64,000 bases of DNA from Hyphomicrobiales bacterium (GTDB taxonomy: Bacteria; Pseudomonadota; Alphaproteobacteria; Rhizobiales; Rhizobiaceae). A model generated the notes under the pieces. The model saw only the letters and a program-made list of their open reading frames with translations. It was not told the DNA's origin and made no database searches. The translations under genes were made by a program, and so were the position numbers. Below, in pieces: positions 24,359 to 34,057 of the stretch; within the stretch, counting starts at the first letter, position 1, and every line of letters begins with the position of its first letter. The stretch is from positions 62,001 through 126,000 of the forward strand of contig UBZP01000014.1 of assembly GCA_900469965.1 (NCBI GenBank), written 5' to 3'.

Positions 24359-24425
24359 TCCGGCCCTTTTCCCTGAGACCCGTTCTCCTGATACCCGTTC
24401 TCCGGCGCAGGCGGCCCGGGTTCGA

Positions 24426-24848
24426 TCAGAACTGCCGGTAGAGCTTGCTGATCAGCGATTCGGAGGCGACGGCCGGCACCTGTGCCGGGGCGGTTGCGCC
24501 CGTCTGCTTCGGGGCAGGCGCGGCGGGGGTCATCAGCGACGACAGGAGGGCGGTCATCTGGGTGCTCTCCATGGCAATCCGGGCAGGCGCGCTGCCGGCG
24601 TCTGTCGATTGCGCCGCGGCTTCGCCCGGCTGCGAGGTCGTCAGGGCGGGATACCCGCCCGGTCCGTACAGGAACGACAGCGCCTGGCCGTCGTCGTCGG
24701 AGTGATCGGAGACGGAGGGCAGGGGACGGACCGGCGCAAGCGCGGCGAGGGCTGCAGCCGCCGCATCGCTGCGCGCGCTGCGTTGCTGCAATCGCTCCGC
24801 CGCCAACTGGTGGGCGGCACCGTTGATGTTCGAAATGGCGCTCAGCAT
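24426..24848 (-). CDS. Hypothetical Ala/Pro-rich protein
   Basis: A 140-residue protein I do not recognise. It begins with MLSAISNINGAAHQLAAERL, amphipathic and vaguely like flagellar or hook-associated N-termini. It is then low-complexity with Ala, Pro and Ser, and ends SLISKLYRQF with a terminal Phe. No signal peptide or transmembrane segment. Convergent with smpB; 136 bases lie between its start and the end of the NYN gene, so it may be cotranscribed with it. Composition and codon bias support translation, but the function is open. Confidence 0.55.
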   Translation of the reverse strand: MLSAISNINGAAHQLAAERLQQRSARSDAAAAALAALAPVRPLPSVSDHSDDDGQALSFLYGPGGYPALTTSQPGEAAAQSTDAGSAPARIAMESTQMTALLSSLMTPAAPAPKQTGATAPAQVPAVASESLISKLYRQF

Positions 24849-24984
24849 TGTCCGGGCATGTCTCCTGCGTAGGAGGCCTGCATATCAGCCATTCGTGAAA
24901 AAGGGATAAGCCGGATATTTCGCATTTTATCGAATGCGCGTGCGGGCGACGATTTCGCCCGCACGATGACGAAGCGATCCGCCG

Positions 24985-25566
24985 TCAGTTCTCGATGTCT
25001 TCGGCCGGATGCGGCTCGACCTGGCGGGCAGGCCGCTCCGAGGGATCGCGCCCGATTTCCGCCTTCAGCGACACGAGGTCGATGAAATAGTCGGCCTGCC
25101 GGCGCAGGTCGTCGGCGATCATCGGCGGCTGCGTCGACATGGTCGAGACCACCGACACCTTGCGGCCCCTGCGCTGCAGCGCCTCCACCAGCGTCGTGAA
25201 GTCGCCGTCGCCGGAGAAGATCACCAGGTGGTCGACGGTCTCCGACTGCTCCATGGCGTCGATGGCAAGCTCGATGTCCATGTTGCCCTTGATCTTGCGG
25301 CGGCCGAGGGAGTCGGTGAATTCCTTGGCCGGCTTGGTCACCACCTTGTAGCCATTGTAGTCCAGCCAGTCGATCAGCGGGCGGATCGAGGAATATTCCT
25401 GATCCTCGATCAGGGCCGTGTAGTAATAGGCGCGCAGCAGATATCCGCGCTTCTGGAAAGCCTTCAACAGCTTACGGTAGTCGATGTCGAACCCTAGCGT
25501 GCGCGATGCGGCGTATAGGTTTGCGCCGTCGATAAAAAGTGCGATCTTCTCGCGGGGATCAAACAT
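24985..25566 (-). CDS. NYN domain (LabA/DUF88-type) putative ribonuclease
   Basis: A 193-residue protein. IALFIDGANLYAASRTLG at residues 8-25 holds the first acidic residue of a PIN-like site, KGNMDIELAIDAM the second, and VIFSGDGDFTTLVEALQRRG the third, all in the NYN order. The family cuts RNA. The C-terminal 30 residues are Pro- and Glu-rich. It is divergent from rpoZ across a 293-base spacer, as frequently seen in rhizobia. The ATG at 25566 lacks a strong ribosome site, but the motif starts within ten residues, so a longer form is unlikely. Confidence 0.88.
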   Translation of the reverse strand: MFDPREKIALFIDGANLYAASRTLGFDIDYRKLLKAFQKRGYLLRAYYYTALIEDQEYSSIRPLIDWLDYNGYKVVTKPAKEFTDSLGRRKIKGNMDIELAIDAMEQSETVDHLVIFSGDGDFTTLVEALQRRGRKVSVVSTMSTQPPMIADDLRRQADYFIDLVSLKAEIGRDPSERPARQVEPHPAEDIEN

Positions 25567-25859
25567 TCATTCTTATCCTTTTTGTCGAAAGCGCTTGAAA
25601 ATACTGCGTGAGTCGAAAGGGGCCACGCATGTCCTCCTCCCGAACATTACGAAGCAATGATATACGCGATTTAGGGCAGGGCCCAGAAATTTCCAAGCAA
25701 ACTTAGGTTGAAAGCGGCGAATTTGTGTTCCGATCCCCTGTTCGTTGCCGCAACGGGCGCGAGCGGGGAGCGGGGGGAAGGAAAAACTTGAATTCGCCGG
25801 CCATTGATTGTATCGGGGCATCCAAGCTCCAGAAATTCCAAGACCGCAAAGGACAGGCA

Positions 25860-26264
25860 ATGGCCCGCGTCACCGTTGAAGACTGCATTGACAAGGTGGA
25901 CAACCGCTTCGAGCTGGTTCTCCTTGCAAGCCACCGCGCCCGCCTCATTTCCCAGGGTGCATCGATCACCGTCGACCGCGACAACGACAAGAACCCGGTG
26001 GTCGCGCTCCGCGAGATCGCCGACGAGACGCTCTCCCCGGGCGACCTCAAGGAAGACCTGATCCACTCGCTGCAGAAGCATGTCGAGGTGGACGAGCCGG
26101 AACCCGATGCCGCTTCGATCGCCGCTGCCGAGGAAACCGGCTTCGTCGTCGCCGAGGAAGACGAGGACCAGCCGGAAGTCGTGGCCTTCGACCGCATGTC
26201 GGAAGAAGAACTGCTCGCCGGTATCGAAGGTCTTGTCCCGCCGGAAAAGAGCGACGATTATTGA
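25860..26264 (+). CDS. rpoZ: RNA polymerase omega subunit
   Basis: A 134-residue omega subunit: [20 protein letters not shown] followed by [20 protein letters not shown] and the [15 protein letters not shown] helix. The last 60 residues are acidic and typical of alphaproteobacterial omega, longer than in enterics. It stabilises the beta-prime subunit and may bind ppGpp. It is followed by a strong terminator and then rsh, a classic rpoZ-rsh pairing, although the terminator implies partly separate transcription. The ribosome site before the ATG is AAAGGA. Confidence 0.96.
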   Translation: MARVTVEDCIDKVDNRFELVLLASHRARLISQGASITVDRDNDKNPVVALREIADETLSPGDLKEDLIHSLQKHVEVDEPEPDAASIAAAEETGFVVAEEDEDQPEVVAFDRMSEEELLAGIEGLVPPEKSDDY

Positions 26265-26299
26265 TGACGGCCTAGCCGTCACATATATCTGAAATGTGC

Positions 26300-26331
26300 A
26301 GTGCGCCGTCCTCACGATCGGCGCACTTTTT
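26300..26331 (+). terminator. Intrinsic terminator of rpoZ
   Basis: GTGCGCCG/CGGCGCAC stem extended by an A-T pair, 10-base loop, then a run of five T residues; 36 bases after the rpoZ stop and ahead of rsh. Confidence 0.88.
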
Positions 26332-26451
26332 CGTTGCCGCGCATGACCCGGAGAGCGGCGGACCGGCTCCTCGGGCGATGTGCAATATAGGGGAAGCAAC
26401 TGCGCCCCTGGGCGTTCTTCGGACGTCCGGCGCAGAGGGAGCTCAAGCAGG

Positions 26452-28674
26452 ATGATGCGCCAATATGAACTCGTCGAGCGGGTTCAGAAATACAAGCCCG
26501 ATGCGAACGAGGCCCTTCTGAACAAGGCCTACGTCTATGCCATGCAGAAGCATGGCCAGCAGAAGCGGGCGAGCGGCGATCCCTACATCTCCCATCCGCT
26601 CGAAGTGGCCGCCATCCTGACGGACATGAAGCTCGACGAGTCGACCATCGCCGTCGCCCTGCTGCACGACACGATCGAGGACACCTCGGCCACCCGCGCC
26701 GAGATCGACGAGATCTTCGGCGAGGACATCGGCCGTCTCGTCGAGGGCCTGACCAAGATCAAGAAGCTCGACCTCGTCTCCAAGAAGGCCAAGCAGGCGG
26801 AGAACCTGCGCAAGCTGCTGCTCGCGATCTCCGACGACGTGCGCGTCCTGCTCGTCAAGCTCGCCGACCGCCTGCACAACATGCGCACCCTCGACCACAT
26901 GTCGCCGGAGAAGAAGGCGCGCATCTCCGAGGAGACGATGGACATCTATGCGCCGCTCGCCGGCCGCATGGGCATGCAGGACATGCGCGAGGAACTGGAA
27001 GACCTCGCCTTCCGCCACATCAACCCGGAGGCCTATGACACGGTGACGCGCAAGCTCGCCGAGATGTCCCAGCGCAACGAAGGGCTGATCCGCAAGATCG
27101 AGGCCGAGCTCGGCGACCTGCTGATCGCCAACGGCCTGCCGTCGGCCATCGTCAAGGGACGGCAGAAGAAGCCCTACTCGGTCTTCCGCAAGATGCAGTC
27201 GAAGTCGCTGTCCTTCGAGCAGCTCTCCGACGTCTATGCCTTCCGCATCCTGGTCGACGACGTGCCCTCCTGCTATCGCGCGCTCGGCATCGTCCACACC
27301 CGCTGGCGCGTCGTCCCCGGCCGCTTCAAGGACTATATCTCGACGCCGAAGCAGAACGACTACCAGTCGATCCACACCACCATCATCGGTCCCTCGCGCC
27401 AGCGCATCGAGCTGCAGATCCGCTCGCGGCGCATGCACGAGATCGCCGAGTACGGCATCGCCGCGCATGCGCTCTACAAGGACAAGGAAACGACCGCCAA
27501 CGGCGAGAAGCCGCCGTCCAACGCCTATGCGCTGCTGCGGCGCACGATCGAGTCGCTGGCCGAGGGCGACAATCCCGAGGAATTCCTGGAGCACACCAAG
27601 CTGGAGCTGTTCCAGGACCAGGTCTTCTGCTTCACGCCGAAGGGGCAGCTGATCGCGCTTCCGCGCGGGGCGACCCCGATCGACTTCGCCTACGCCGTCC
27701 ACACCAATATCGGCGACACCTGCGTCGGCGCCAAGATCAATGGCCGGATCATGCCGCTGGTGACGCGGCTGAACAACGGCGACGAGGTGGAGATCATCCG
27801 CTCGGGCATCCAGGTGCCGCCGCCGGCCTGGGAAGAGATCGTCGTCACCGGCAAGGCGCGCGCCGCCATCCGCCGCGCCACCCGCGCCGCCGTGCGCAAG
27901 CAGTACGCCGGGCTCGGTTACCGCATCATCGAGCGCACCTTCGACCGCGCCGGCCGGCCCTTCTCGCGCGATGCGCTGAGGCCGGTACTGCACCGGCTCG
28001 GCCAGAAGGAGGTCGAGGATGCCATCGCCGCCGTCGGCCGCGGCGAGCTGTCCTCGCTCGACGTGCTGCGCGCGGTCTATCCCGATCACCAGGACGAGCG
28101 CGTCACCGTCAAGCCGAGCCAGGAGGAGGGGTGGTTCCCGATGCGCAGCGCCTCGGGCATGGTGTTCAAGCTGCCCGGCAAGTCCAAGGCCCAGCTCGAT
28201 GCGGCCATGGCCACGGCGGGGCCGGAAGCGCTGCCGATCCGTGGCCTGTCCGGCAATGCCATGGTGCATTTCTCCGCCGGCGGCGCCGTCCCCGGCGACC
28301 GGATCGTCGGCATCATGGAGAAGGACAAGGGCATCACCATCTATCCGATCCAGTCGCCGGCGCTGCAGAAGTTCGACGACGAGCCGGAGCGCTGGATCGA
28401 TGTCCGCTGGGACCTCGACGAGGCCAACAACACCCGCTTCATGGCCCGCATCGTGCTGAACGAGCTGAACGAGCCGGGCTCGCTCGCCGAGGTCACCCAG
28501 GTGCTGGCGACCGGCGACGTCAACATCCGCTCGCTGACGATGAACCGGGTCGCGGCCGATTTCACCGAGGTGCAGATGGACCTGGAGGTCTGGGACCTGC
28601 GCCAGCTGAACCAGATCATCGGCCAGCTCAAGGAACTGGCCTGCGTCTCGACGGTCAGCCGCGTCTTCGCCTGA
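26452..28674 (+). CDS. rsh: Bifunctional (p)ppGpp synthetase/hydrolase Rsh
   Basis: A 740-residue RelA/SpoT homologue. The N-terminal HD hydrolase domain has LLHDTIEDTSA with His72-Asp73, so hydrolase activity is likely. The synthetase domain has GRQKKPYSVFRKM, VYAFRILVDDVP and RFKDYISTPKQNDYQS. A TGS domain (VFCFTPKGQLIALPRGATPI) and a C-terminal ACT domain (NEPGSLAEVTQVL) complete it. In rhizobia a single Rsh does both reactions and controls stringent and symbiotic responses. The start is ATGATG at 26452 with a modest GAGGGA site; rpoZ is upstream. Confidence 0.96.
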   Translation: MMRQYELVERVQKYKPDANEALLNKAYVYAMQKHGQQKRASGDPYISHPLEVAAILTDMKLDESTIAVALLHDTIEDTSATRAEIDEIFGEDIGRLVEGLTKIKKLDLVSKKAKQAENLRKLLLAISDDVRVLLVKLADRLHNMRTLDHMSPEKKARISEETMDIYAPLAGRMGMQDMREELEDLAFRHINPEAYDTVTRKLAEMSQRNEGLIRKIEAELGDLLIANGLPSAIVKGRQKKPYSVFRKMQSKSLSFEQLSDVYAFRILVDDVPSCYRALGIVHTRWRVVPGRFKDYISTPKQNDYQSIHTTIIGPSRQRIELQIRSRRMHEIAEYGIAAHALYKDKETTANGEKPPSNAYALLRRTIESLAEGDNPEEFLEHTKLELFQDQVFCFTPKGQLIALPRGATPIDFAYAVHTNIGDTCVGAKINGRIMPLVTRLNNGDEVEIIRSGIQVPPPAWEEIVVTGKARAAIRRATRAAVRKQYAGLGYRIIERTFDRAGRPFSRDALRPVLHRLGQKEVEDAIAAVGRGELSSLDVLRAVYPDHQDERVTVKPSQEEGWFPMRSASGMVFKLPGKSKAQLDAAMATAGPEALPIRGLSGNAMVHFSAGGAVPGDRIVGIMEKDKGITIYPIQSPALQKFDDEPERWIDVRWDLDEANNTRFMARIVLNELNEPGSLAEVTQVLATGDVNIRSLTMNRVAADFTEVQMDLEVWDLRQLNQIIGQLKELACVSTVSRVFA

Positions 28675-29062
28675 CAGGACACCGGCGCGGCGGCCCGCCG
28701 TTGCGATGCATCAAGGCGGGACGGCCCGCGCCGGGCTAAGTGTGTTGCCTACTTTCGAGCCGGCACGTCGATCCTGCTGCCCGCTCCGTGCATGGCAGAT
28801 GGCCGCTTTCGGTGCGGCCGTCCGGGTTTGTCGCCCGGCGGCGCGTCCCGCTGTTCGGCGCGCTTTGCTGCGGCCCGTGGAATTTCAGGTATTTTCTGTG
28901 CAGTCGCGACCGCGGATGCCCGCAAAACATGCACGTCTGCCTAAATGTTGGTGCGTCGATATGCGCAGATCGCATGGCTGAGATCTGTTACTAACGCTGG
29001 TTGTTTTTGCCGGTTTTACTATCTTTGTACTCGGGAGGTTGAACCGAACAAGGGTTTTACCG
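28675..29062. other. Gene-free stretch between rsh and the DUF3563 gene
   Basis: 388 bases with no gene I can support. The right part (from about 28980) becomes less GC-rich and contains GGTTGTTTTTGCCGG and TTTACTATCTTTG, probably the promoter of the small gene. Nothing resembling a riboswitch is visible. Confidence 0.4.
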
Positions 29063-29215
29063 ATGTTGAAGCAGATCAGAAATTTCACCCGCGCCCTGCG
29101 CGTACCGAGTGCCGCCGAACGTGAGACGGCCTACCTGAACGGCGCGATCGACCGCATCGATCTCGAATACCGCCAGCGTCAGATCGACCGCGGCCTGTTC
29201 CGCAAGTACTACTAA
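29063..29215 (+). CDS. DUF3563-family small protein
   Basis: A 50-residue protein: a basic start (MLKQIRNFTRALRVPSAAE) followed by the DUF3563 core ETAYLNGAIDRIDLEYRQRQ and a short basic end RGLFRKYY. The pattern AYLxGAxDRxDLExR is shared by DUF3563 and YjiS-like small proteins widespread in proteobacteria, of unknown function; relatives of the YjiS group bind RNA or affect phosphate and carbon responses in Agrobacterium. AAGGG lies eight bases before the ATG. A hairpin follows, so it is a monocistronic short transcript. Confidence 0.8.
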   Translation: MLKQIRNFTRALRVPSAAERETAYLNGAIDRIDLEYRQRQIDRGLFRKYY

Positions 29216-29230
29216 GACGATGCCGATCCG

Positions 29231-29254
29231 TGGCGCAACGATCTGATTGCGCCA
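29231..29254 (+). terminator. Hairpin after the DUF3563 gene
   Basis: Perfect TGGCGCAA/TTGCGCCA 8-bp stem with an 8-base loop, 15 bases after the stop codon. There is no T-run (CCGCCT follows), so it is a weak or Rho-assisted terminator. Confidence 0.5.
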
Positions 29255-29324
29255 CCGCCTGGCCGTGGCCGACCATACGTTGCGGTCATTGAAATGCCAC
29301 CAATCGATCGGCTATGTCTGGACC

Positions 29325-29903
29325 ATGCTGTTTAGACGCCGCAAGCCGGCAACCTGGCGCGACCGGGTCCGAGATCTGTTCTGGCCCAGAAAGGGCCTCA
29401 GCCGCCCGTTCCGCTATCTCGGCAAACGGATCCTGAGGTTGTCCGCCTCGCCGCATTCGGTGGCAATGGGCGTCGCCGTCGGGACGTTTTCGGCGCTCAC
29501 CCCGTTCCTGGGGCTCCATGTCGTCCTCGCCGTGGCCGTTTCCTACCTTCTTTCCGGCAATGTCATCGCGGCGGCGCTGGCGACCACCTTTGCCAATCCG
29601 CTGACCCTGCCGTTCATCTGGGCCGGAACCTTCCGGACCGGCGAACTCGTGCTCGGGACCGCATCGGGACACGGCGACAGCCCCATTGACCTTGCACACC
29701 TGCTCGACCATCTGACATTTGTCGATCTCTGGGCGCCGGTCCTCAAGCCGATGCTCGTGGGTTCGCTCGTGCTCGGGGCCCCGCTCGCCGTCGCCGCCTA
29801 CCTTTTCACGCGGTTCGGCGTCGGTGCGTTCCGCAGGCGGCGCCTGCAAAGGGTTGTGGATCGCGGCCTGGAGGCGAGGCTGCCGCCGGCGACCTGGAAA
29901 TGA
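29325..29903 (+). CDS. DUF2062 membrane protein
   Basis: A 192-residue inner-membrane protein. The DUF2062 signature [20 protein letters not shown] with [17 protein letters not shown] lies around residues 45-85, in two closely spaced hydrophobic helices. Another hydrophobic stretch ([17 protein letters not shown]) is near residue 150, and a basic C-terminal tail follows. The function of the family is not established; in rhizobia this gene commonly precedes acpS-lepB-rnc-era, as here (43-base gap to acpS). The start at ATG 29325 is chosen by the basic N-terminus; no strong ribosome site. Confidence 0.9.
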   Translation: MLFRRRKPATWRDRVRDLFWPRKGLSRPFRYLGKRILRLSASPHSVAMGVAVGTFSALTPFLGLHVVLAVAVSYLLSGNVIAAALATTFANPLTLPFIWAGTFRTGELVLGTASGHGDSPIDLAHLLDHLTFVDLWAPVLKPMLVGSLVLGAPLAVAAYLFTRFGVGAFRRRRLQRVVDRGLEARLPPATWK

Positions 29904-29946
29904 GACGTTCGGCATTGCGGTTCGAGACGAAGACGGGAAGAAGAAC

Positions 29947-30354
29947 ATGATCATCGGCATCGGCAGCGACCTGATCGACATCCGCCGGGTGGAGAAGTCG
30001 CTCGAGCGCTTCGGCGAACGTTTCACCCATCGTTGCTTCACCGAGATCGAACGGCGCAAGTCGGACGGCCGCAAGAATCGCGCCGCCTCCTATGCCAAGC
30101 GCTTCGCCGCCAAGGAAGCCTGCTCCAAGGCGCTGGGCACCGGGCTGGCGCAGGGCGTCTTCTGGAAGGACATGGGCGTGGTCAACCTGCCCGGCGGCAA
30201 GCCGACCATGCGGCTGACCGGCGGCGCCGGCGAACGGCTGAAGGCGATGACGCCGCCCGGCCACGAGGCCCACATCCACATCACCATCACCGACGATTTC
30301 CCGCTGGCGCAGGCCTTTGTCATCATCGAGGCGCTGCCGGCGAAAGGCGCCTGA
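29947..30354 (+). CDS. acpS: Holo-(acyl-carrier-protein) synthase AcpS
   Basis: A 135-residue phosphopantetheinyl transferase that activates ACP for lipid synthesis. [20 protein letters not shown] supplies the metal-binding Asp (D8 equivalent), [18 protein letters not shown] the second acidic site and Lys, and [18 protein letters not shown] the C-terminal strands. The AAGAAC site before the ATG is modest. It is the first gene of the conserved acpS-lepB-rnc-era cluster. Confidence 0.97.
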   Translation: MIIGIGSDLIDIRRVEKSLERFGERFTHRCFTEIERRKSDGRKNRAASYAKRFAAKEACSKALGTGLAQGVFWKDMGVVNLPGGKPTMRLTGGAGERLKAMTPPGHEAHIHITITDDFPLAQAFVIIEALPAKGA

Positions 30355-30433
30355 GCGGCTCGCGGCCGGGCGGGCTTGCGGCATTTTCGTTGCTCGCATT
30401 TCAATTCGACAGGACTTGCGCTAAGAGGGCGGC

Positions 30434-31204
30434 ATGGTTGCACAAGAGGACAAATCAGGCGTGACAGAGAAGACTAAGAAGGCCGAGAGCGGCCTGTGGG
30501 AAAACGTCAAGGTCATCATCCAGGCGCTCCTGCTGGCGGTGGTCATCCGAACCGTCCTTTTCCAGCCTTTCACCATCCCGTCCGGCTCGATGATGCCGAC
30601 GCTGCTCGTCGGCGACTACCTGTTCGTCAACAAGTTCTCCTACGGCTATTCGAAGTATTCGCTGCCGTTCTCGCCGGACCTCTTCTCCGGCCGCATCTTC
30701 GGCAGCGACCCGAAGCGCGGCGACATCGTCGTCTTCCGCTTTCCGCCGAATCCGGACATCGACTACATCAAGCGCGTGATCGGCCTGCCCGGCGACCGGA
30801 TCCAGGTGCGCGACAGCGTCCTCTACGTCAACGACAAGGCTGTTCCGCGCCAGCCGGCCGGCTTCTTCCGCGCCGACGGCCAGTACGACAACGGCGAGAA
30901 CATCCCGGTCTTCCGCGAGACGCTGGACAACGACGTCTCCTACGACACGCTCGACACGCGCATCGGCACGATCGGCGATAATACCCGTGAGTTCATCGTG
31001 CCCGAGGGCCACTACTTCATGATGGGCGACAACCGCGACAACTCGGCCGACAGCCGCTTCGACGTCGGCTTCGTTCCCGCCGAGAACCTGATCGGCCGCG
31101 CCAGCCTGATCTTCTTCTCGCTCGGCAACGACACCGCCTTCCGCGAGATCTGGAAATGGCCGACCAACCTGCGCTGGGATCGCCTGTTCAAGGTCGTCGA
31201 ATGA
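30434..31204 (+). CDS. lepB: Signal peptidase I LepB
   Basis: A 256-residue inner-membrane serine peptidase that removes Sec and Tat signal peptides. One N-terminal transmembrane segment (residues 23-45) is followed by PSGSMMPTL with nucleophile Ser52, and YIKRVIGLPGD with the general base Lys113, then MMGDNRDNSADSR (box E). The stop overlaps the rnc start by four bases (ATGA), so translation is coupled. AGAGGGC lies just before the ATG. Confidence 0.97.
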   Translation: MVAQEDKSGVTEKTKKAESGLWENVKVIIQALLLAVVIRTVLFQPFTIPSGSMMPTLLVGDYLFVNKFSYGYSKYSLPFSPDLFSGRIFGSDPKRGDIVVFRFPPNPDIDYIKRVIGLPGDRIQVRDSVLYVNDKAVPRQPAGFFRADGQYDNGENIPVFRETLDNDVSYDTLDTRIGTIGDNTREFIVPEGHYFMMGDNRDNSADSRFDVGFVPAENLIGRASLIFFSLGNDTAFREIWKWPTNLRWDRLFKVVE

Positions 31205-31914
31205 AGTCGGCCAAGCCGCTGAACGACGATTATCGCGGCCGGCTCGAGGCCGCGATCGGATACGCCTTCACAACCAAGGAGCGGCTCGACCGGGCGATCA
31301 CCCATGCGAGCGCGCGCCCCGCCAAGGGCAGCAACTACGAGCGGCTGGAATTCCTCGGCGACCGCGTCCTCGGGCTGTGCGTGGCCGAACTGCTGTTCCA
31401 GACCTTCCGCGAGGCGAGCGAGGGCGAGCTGTCGGTGCGGCTCAACCATCTCGTCAGCGCCGAGACCTGCGCCAAGGTCTCCGACGACCTCGGCCTGCAC
31501 CAGTTCATCCGCACCGGCGCGGACGTCAAGAAGCTGACCGCCAAGCCGATGATGAACGTCCGCGCCGACGTGGTCGAGGCGCTGATCGCCGCGATCTATC
31601 TCGACGGCGGGCTGGAGGCGGCGAGGGGGTTCATCCTGCGCAACTGGCAGGAGCGGGCCAGGAGCGAGCACGGCGGCCGGCGCGACGCCAAGACCGAGCT
31701 GCAGGAATGGGCGCACGCGAAGTTTTCGACGACGCCGGTCTACCGCATCGACGAGCGCTCCGGTCCCGACCACGACCCGCGCTTCACGGTGACGGTGGAG
31801 ATCGCCGGGGTGGCGCCGGCGACCGGCACCGAGCGCTCCAAGCGTGCGGCCGAACAGGCCGCGGCGACGAAGATCCTCGAGCGGGAAGGCGTCTGGCAGA
31901 AGCCGGAGGACTGA
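31201..31914 (+). CDS. rnc: Ribonuclease III
   Basis: A 237-residue double-strand-specific RNase for rRNA processing. The signature NYERLEFLGDRVLGLCVAEL and the second acidic site VRADVVEALIAAIYLDGG make up the Mg-binding endonuclease domain (about residues 10-150). The C-terminal dsRNA-binding domain runs from DAKTELQEWAHAK to the end. The start ATG overlaps the lepB stop, and era follows after 145 bases. Confidence 0.97.
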   Translation: MKSAKPLNDDYRGRLEAAIGYAFTTKERLDRAITHASARPAKGSNYERLEFLGDRVLGLCVAELLFQTFREASEGELSVRLNHLVSAETCAKVSDDLGLHQFIRTGADVKKLTAKPMMNVRADVVEALIAAIYLDGGLEAARGFILRNWQERARSEHGGRRDAKTELQEWAHAKFSTTPVYRIDERSGPDHDPRFTVTVEIAGVAPATGTERSKRAAEQAAATKILEREGVWQKPED

Positions 31915-32059
31915 GCCGCGGTCACATCAGCGAAGCACGGCCGGCCGGAAGCCCGCCGAAGCGGCCGACTGAAGAAGGCCATTGAAGAAGATTGAGTGCG
32001 GCGGCGACCTGTGCGCATCATGGATGCGCGGCGCGAGCAGCCCCAGAAACGGATTTGTC

Positions 32060-32989
32060 ATGACAGAACAAGAAAATGAAGCCGTCGAAGACGGCGCCCC
32101 GACCCGTTCCGGCTTCGTCGCCCTGATCGGTGCCACCAATGCCGGCAAGTCGACGCTGGTCAACCGGCTCGTCGGCGCCAAGGTCTCGATCGTCAGCCAC
32201 AAGGTCCAGACGACGCGGGCGATCGTGCGCGGCATCGCCATCCACGACAACGCCCAGATCGTCTTCATGGATACGCCCGGCATCTTCAAGCCGCGCCGCC
32301 GGCTCGACCGGGCCATGGTCACGACCGCCTGGGGCGGCGCCAAGGATGCCGACCTGATCATGTTCCTGATCGACAGCGAGCGCGGCCTGAAGGGCGATGC
32401 CGAGACGATCCTGGAGGGCCTGAAGGAGGTCAAGCAGCCGAAGATCCTGGTCCTGAACAAGGTCGACCAGGTGTCGCCGGAGACGCTGCTGACGCTGGCC
32501 AAGGCCGCAAACGACGTCGTGCCCTTCGAGCGCACCTTCATGATCTCGGCGCTGAACGGCTCCGGCTGCGACGACGTCATGGACTATCTCGCCAAGGCCC
32601 TGCCGGAAGGTCCCTGGTACTATCCGGAGGACCAGATCTCCGACCTGCCGATGCGCCAGCTCGCAGCCGAGATCACCCGCGAGAAGCTGTTTTTGCGCCT
32701 GCACCAGGAGCTCCCCTACGCCTCGCATGTCGAGACGGAGAAGTGGGAGGAGCGCAAGGACGGCTCGGTCCGGATCGAGCAGGTGATCTATGTCGAGCGC
32801 GACAGCCAGAAGAAGATCGCGCTCGGCAAGAACGGCGAGGCGATCAAGGCGATCTCCATGGCCTCGCGCAAGGAGCTGTCGGAAATCCTCGAGCAGCCGG
32901 TGCACCTCTTCCTGTTCGTCAAGGTGCGCGAGAACTGGGGCGATGATCCCGAGCGCTTCCGCGAGATGGGCCTCGATTTCCCGCATTGA
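32060..32989 (+). CDS. era: GTPase Era
   Basis: A 309-residue ribosome-assembly GTPase. The G1 loop GATNAGKSTLVNRL at about residue 22, G2 TTRA, G3 DTPGIF and G4 NKVD are followed by a C-terminal KH domain (SVRIEQVIYVERDSQKKIAL, then GKNGEAIKAISM) that binds the 3' end of 16S rRNA. The start MTEQENE at 32060 is preferred; an in-frame ATG at 31982 would add an unusual 26-residue leader. In many relatives recO follows directly; here a divergent block of signalling genes intervenes. Confidence 0.96.
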   Translation: MTEQENEAVEDGAPTRSGFVALIGATNAGKSTLVNRLVGAKVSIVSHKVQTTRAIVRGIAIHDNAQIVFMDTPGIFKPRRRLDRAMVTTAWGGAKDADLIMFLIDSERGLKGDAETILEGLKEVKQPKILVLNKVDQVSPETLLTLAKAANDVVPFERTFMISALNGSGCDDVMDYLAKALPEGPWYYPEDQISDLPMRQLAAEITREKLFLRLHQELPYASHVETEKWEERKDGSVRIEQVIYVERDSQKKIALGKNGEAIKAISMASRKELSEILEQPVHLFLFVKVRENWGDDPERFREMGLDFPH

Positions 32990-33002
32990 GCGGGCTTGCG
33001 GA

Positions 33003-33971
33003 TCACGGCTGCGCGCGCAGCAGCGGGGCGGTCGAAAGGATCCGGTTCGTCCAGACATAGCCGGGGAAGGGGGAGGGCAGTTCCGCCACTTCGTCCGGCC
33101 AGTCGACGCCGGCCGTGCCGTCGCCGCCATAGGGCCCGAACACGATCACCTCGCTGCCGGCTTGCTGCATCCGCTGCATGAAACGGTTCGGCCAGCCCCA
33201 GAGCAGCCAGGCATAGTTCTGCGGGACGGGAACGATCGTGTCGCGGCAGGATTGCGGCACGTAGCCGATCCAGCCGGTGGCGAGATAGCCGAGCAGGCAG
33301 GACTTGGCCGATGCGCCGGTAAAGCCGGGCAGGCCGTCGATCCTTGCTGTGGCCGCATCCGTCGGCTCGCCGCCGCCGTAGACCGCCCAGACAGCGCTGC
33401 GCCATTGCGGCTGCGCTTCCAGCAGCGCCGCCAGCGCCTCCCCCTCTTCGGCCCGCCGGCTCTTGAAGTTGACGATGAACTTCTTGTCGGGAAAAGCGGC
33501 CAGGACCTCCTCCAGCGTCGGCATCAGCCCTTTGCCCTTGCCGCGGAAGGGAAAGGTCTTCCCGCCGTCGGCGGTATAGCCGTAGCCGATGTCGAGCCCC
33601 TTGAGCACCGTCATCGGCGTCTGCTCGGTGACGCCCTTGCCGTCGGTGCGGCAATCGAGCGTCCAGTCATGGAAGACGGCGAACGTCCCGTCAGGCGTCA
33701 GGTGCACGTCCAGCTCGACCACGTCGGCCCCGGCCTCGAACGCGGCCCGCATGCTGTCGATGGTGTTCTCCAGATAGGGGTTTTCCGGCGGCAGGATGCG
33801 CGTTGCGGTGCAGGTGTCGTTCTCGACCCCCTCGGGCGAAAAGATCTGGTGGACGCCGCGATGGGCGATGATCCGCGCCTTGCCCTCGGGCATCTCCGCG
33901 ATCAGGCTCGAATTGAAGGACCACACGAGCAGGCCGCAGCCGCCGAGGAACATCAGGATTTTCCGGAGCAT
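33003..33971 (-). CDS. Glycerophosphodiester phosphodiesterase-family protein
   Basis: A 322-residue protein with a single hydrophobic N-terminal segment (residues 3-24) that is a membrane anchor or signal peptide. The GDPD TIM-barrel motifs follow: RIIAHRGVHQIF, YLENTIDSM, VVELDVHLTPDG and VFHDWTLDCRT, which hold the catalytic His pair, the Ca-binding Glu/Asp and the acid. It would hydrolyse glycerophosphodiesters in the periplasm. It is 86 bases downstream of the GGDEF-EAL gene on the same strand and may share its transcript; convergent with era. Confidence 0.9.
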   Translation of the reverse strand: MLRKILMFLGGCGLLVWSFNSSLIAEMPEGKARIIAHRGVHQIFSPEGVENDTCTATRILPPENPYLENTIDSMRAAFEAGADVVELDVHLTPDGTFAVFHDWTLDCRTDGKGVTEQTPMTVLKGLDIGYGYTADGGKTFPFRGKGKGLMPTLEEVLAAFPDKKFIVNFKSRRAEEGEALAALLEAQPQWRSAVWAVYGGGEPTDAATARIDGLPGFTGASAKSCLLGYLATGWIGYVPQSCRDTIVPVPQNYAWLLWGWPNRFMQRMQQAGSEVIVFGPYGGDGTAGVDWPDEVAELPSPFPGYVWTNRILSTAPLLRAQP

Positions 33972-34057
33972 GGTTCGCCTTTCGCCGATCTACGAAGCAC
34001 GCATGACGTGCAACGCGAATCGGCGAAATTGCGGCAGGCGCCCCGGGGGCGGCCGTC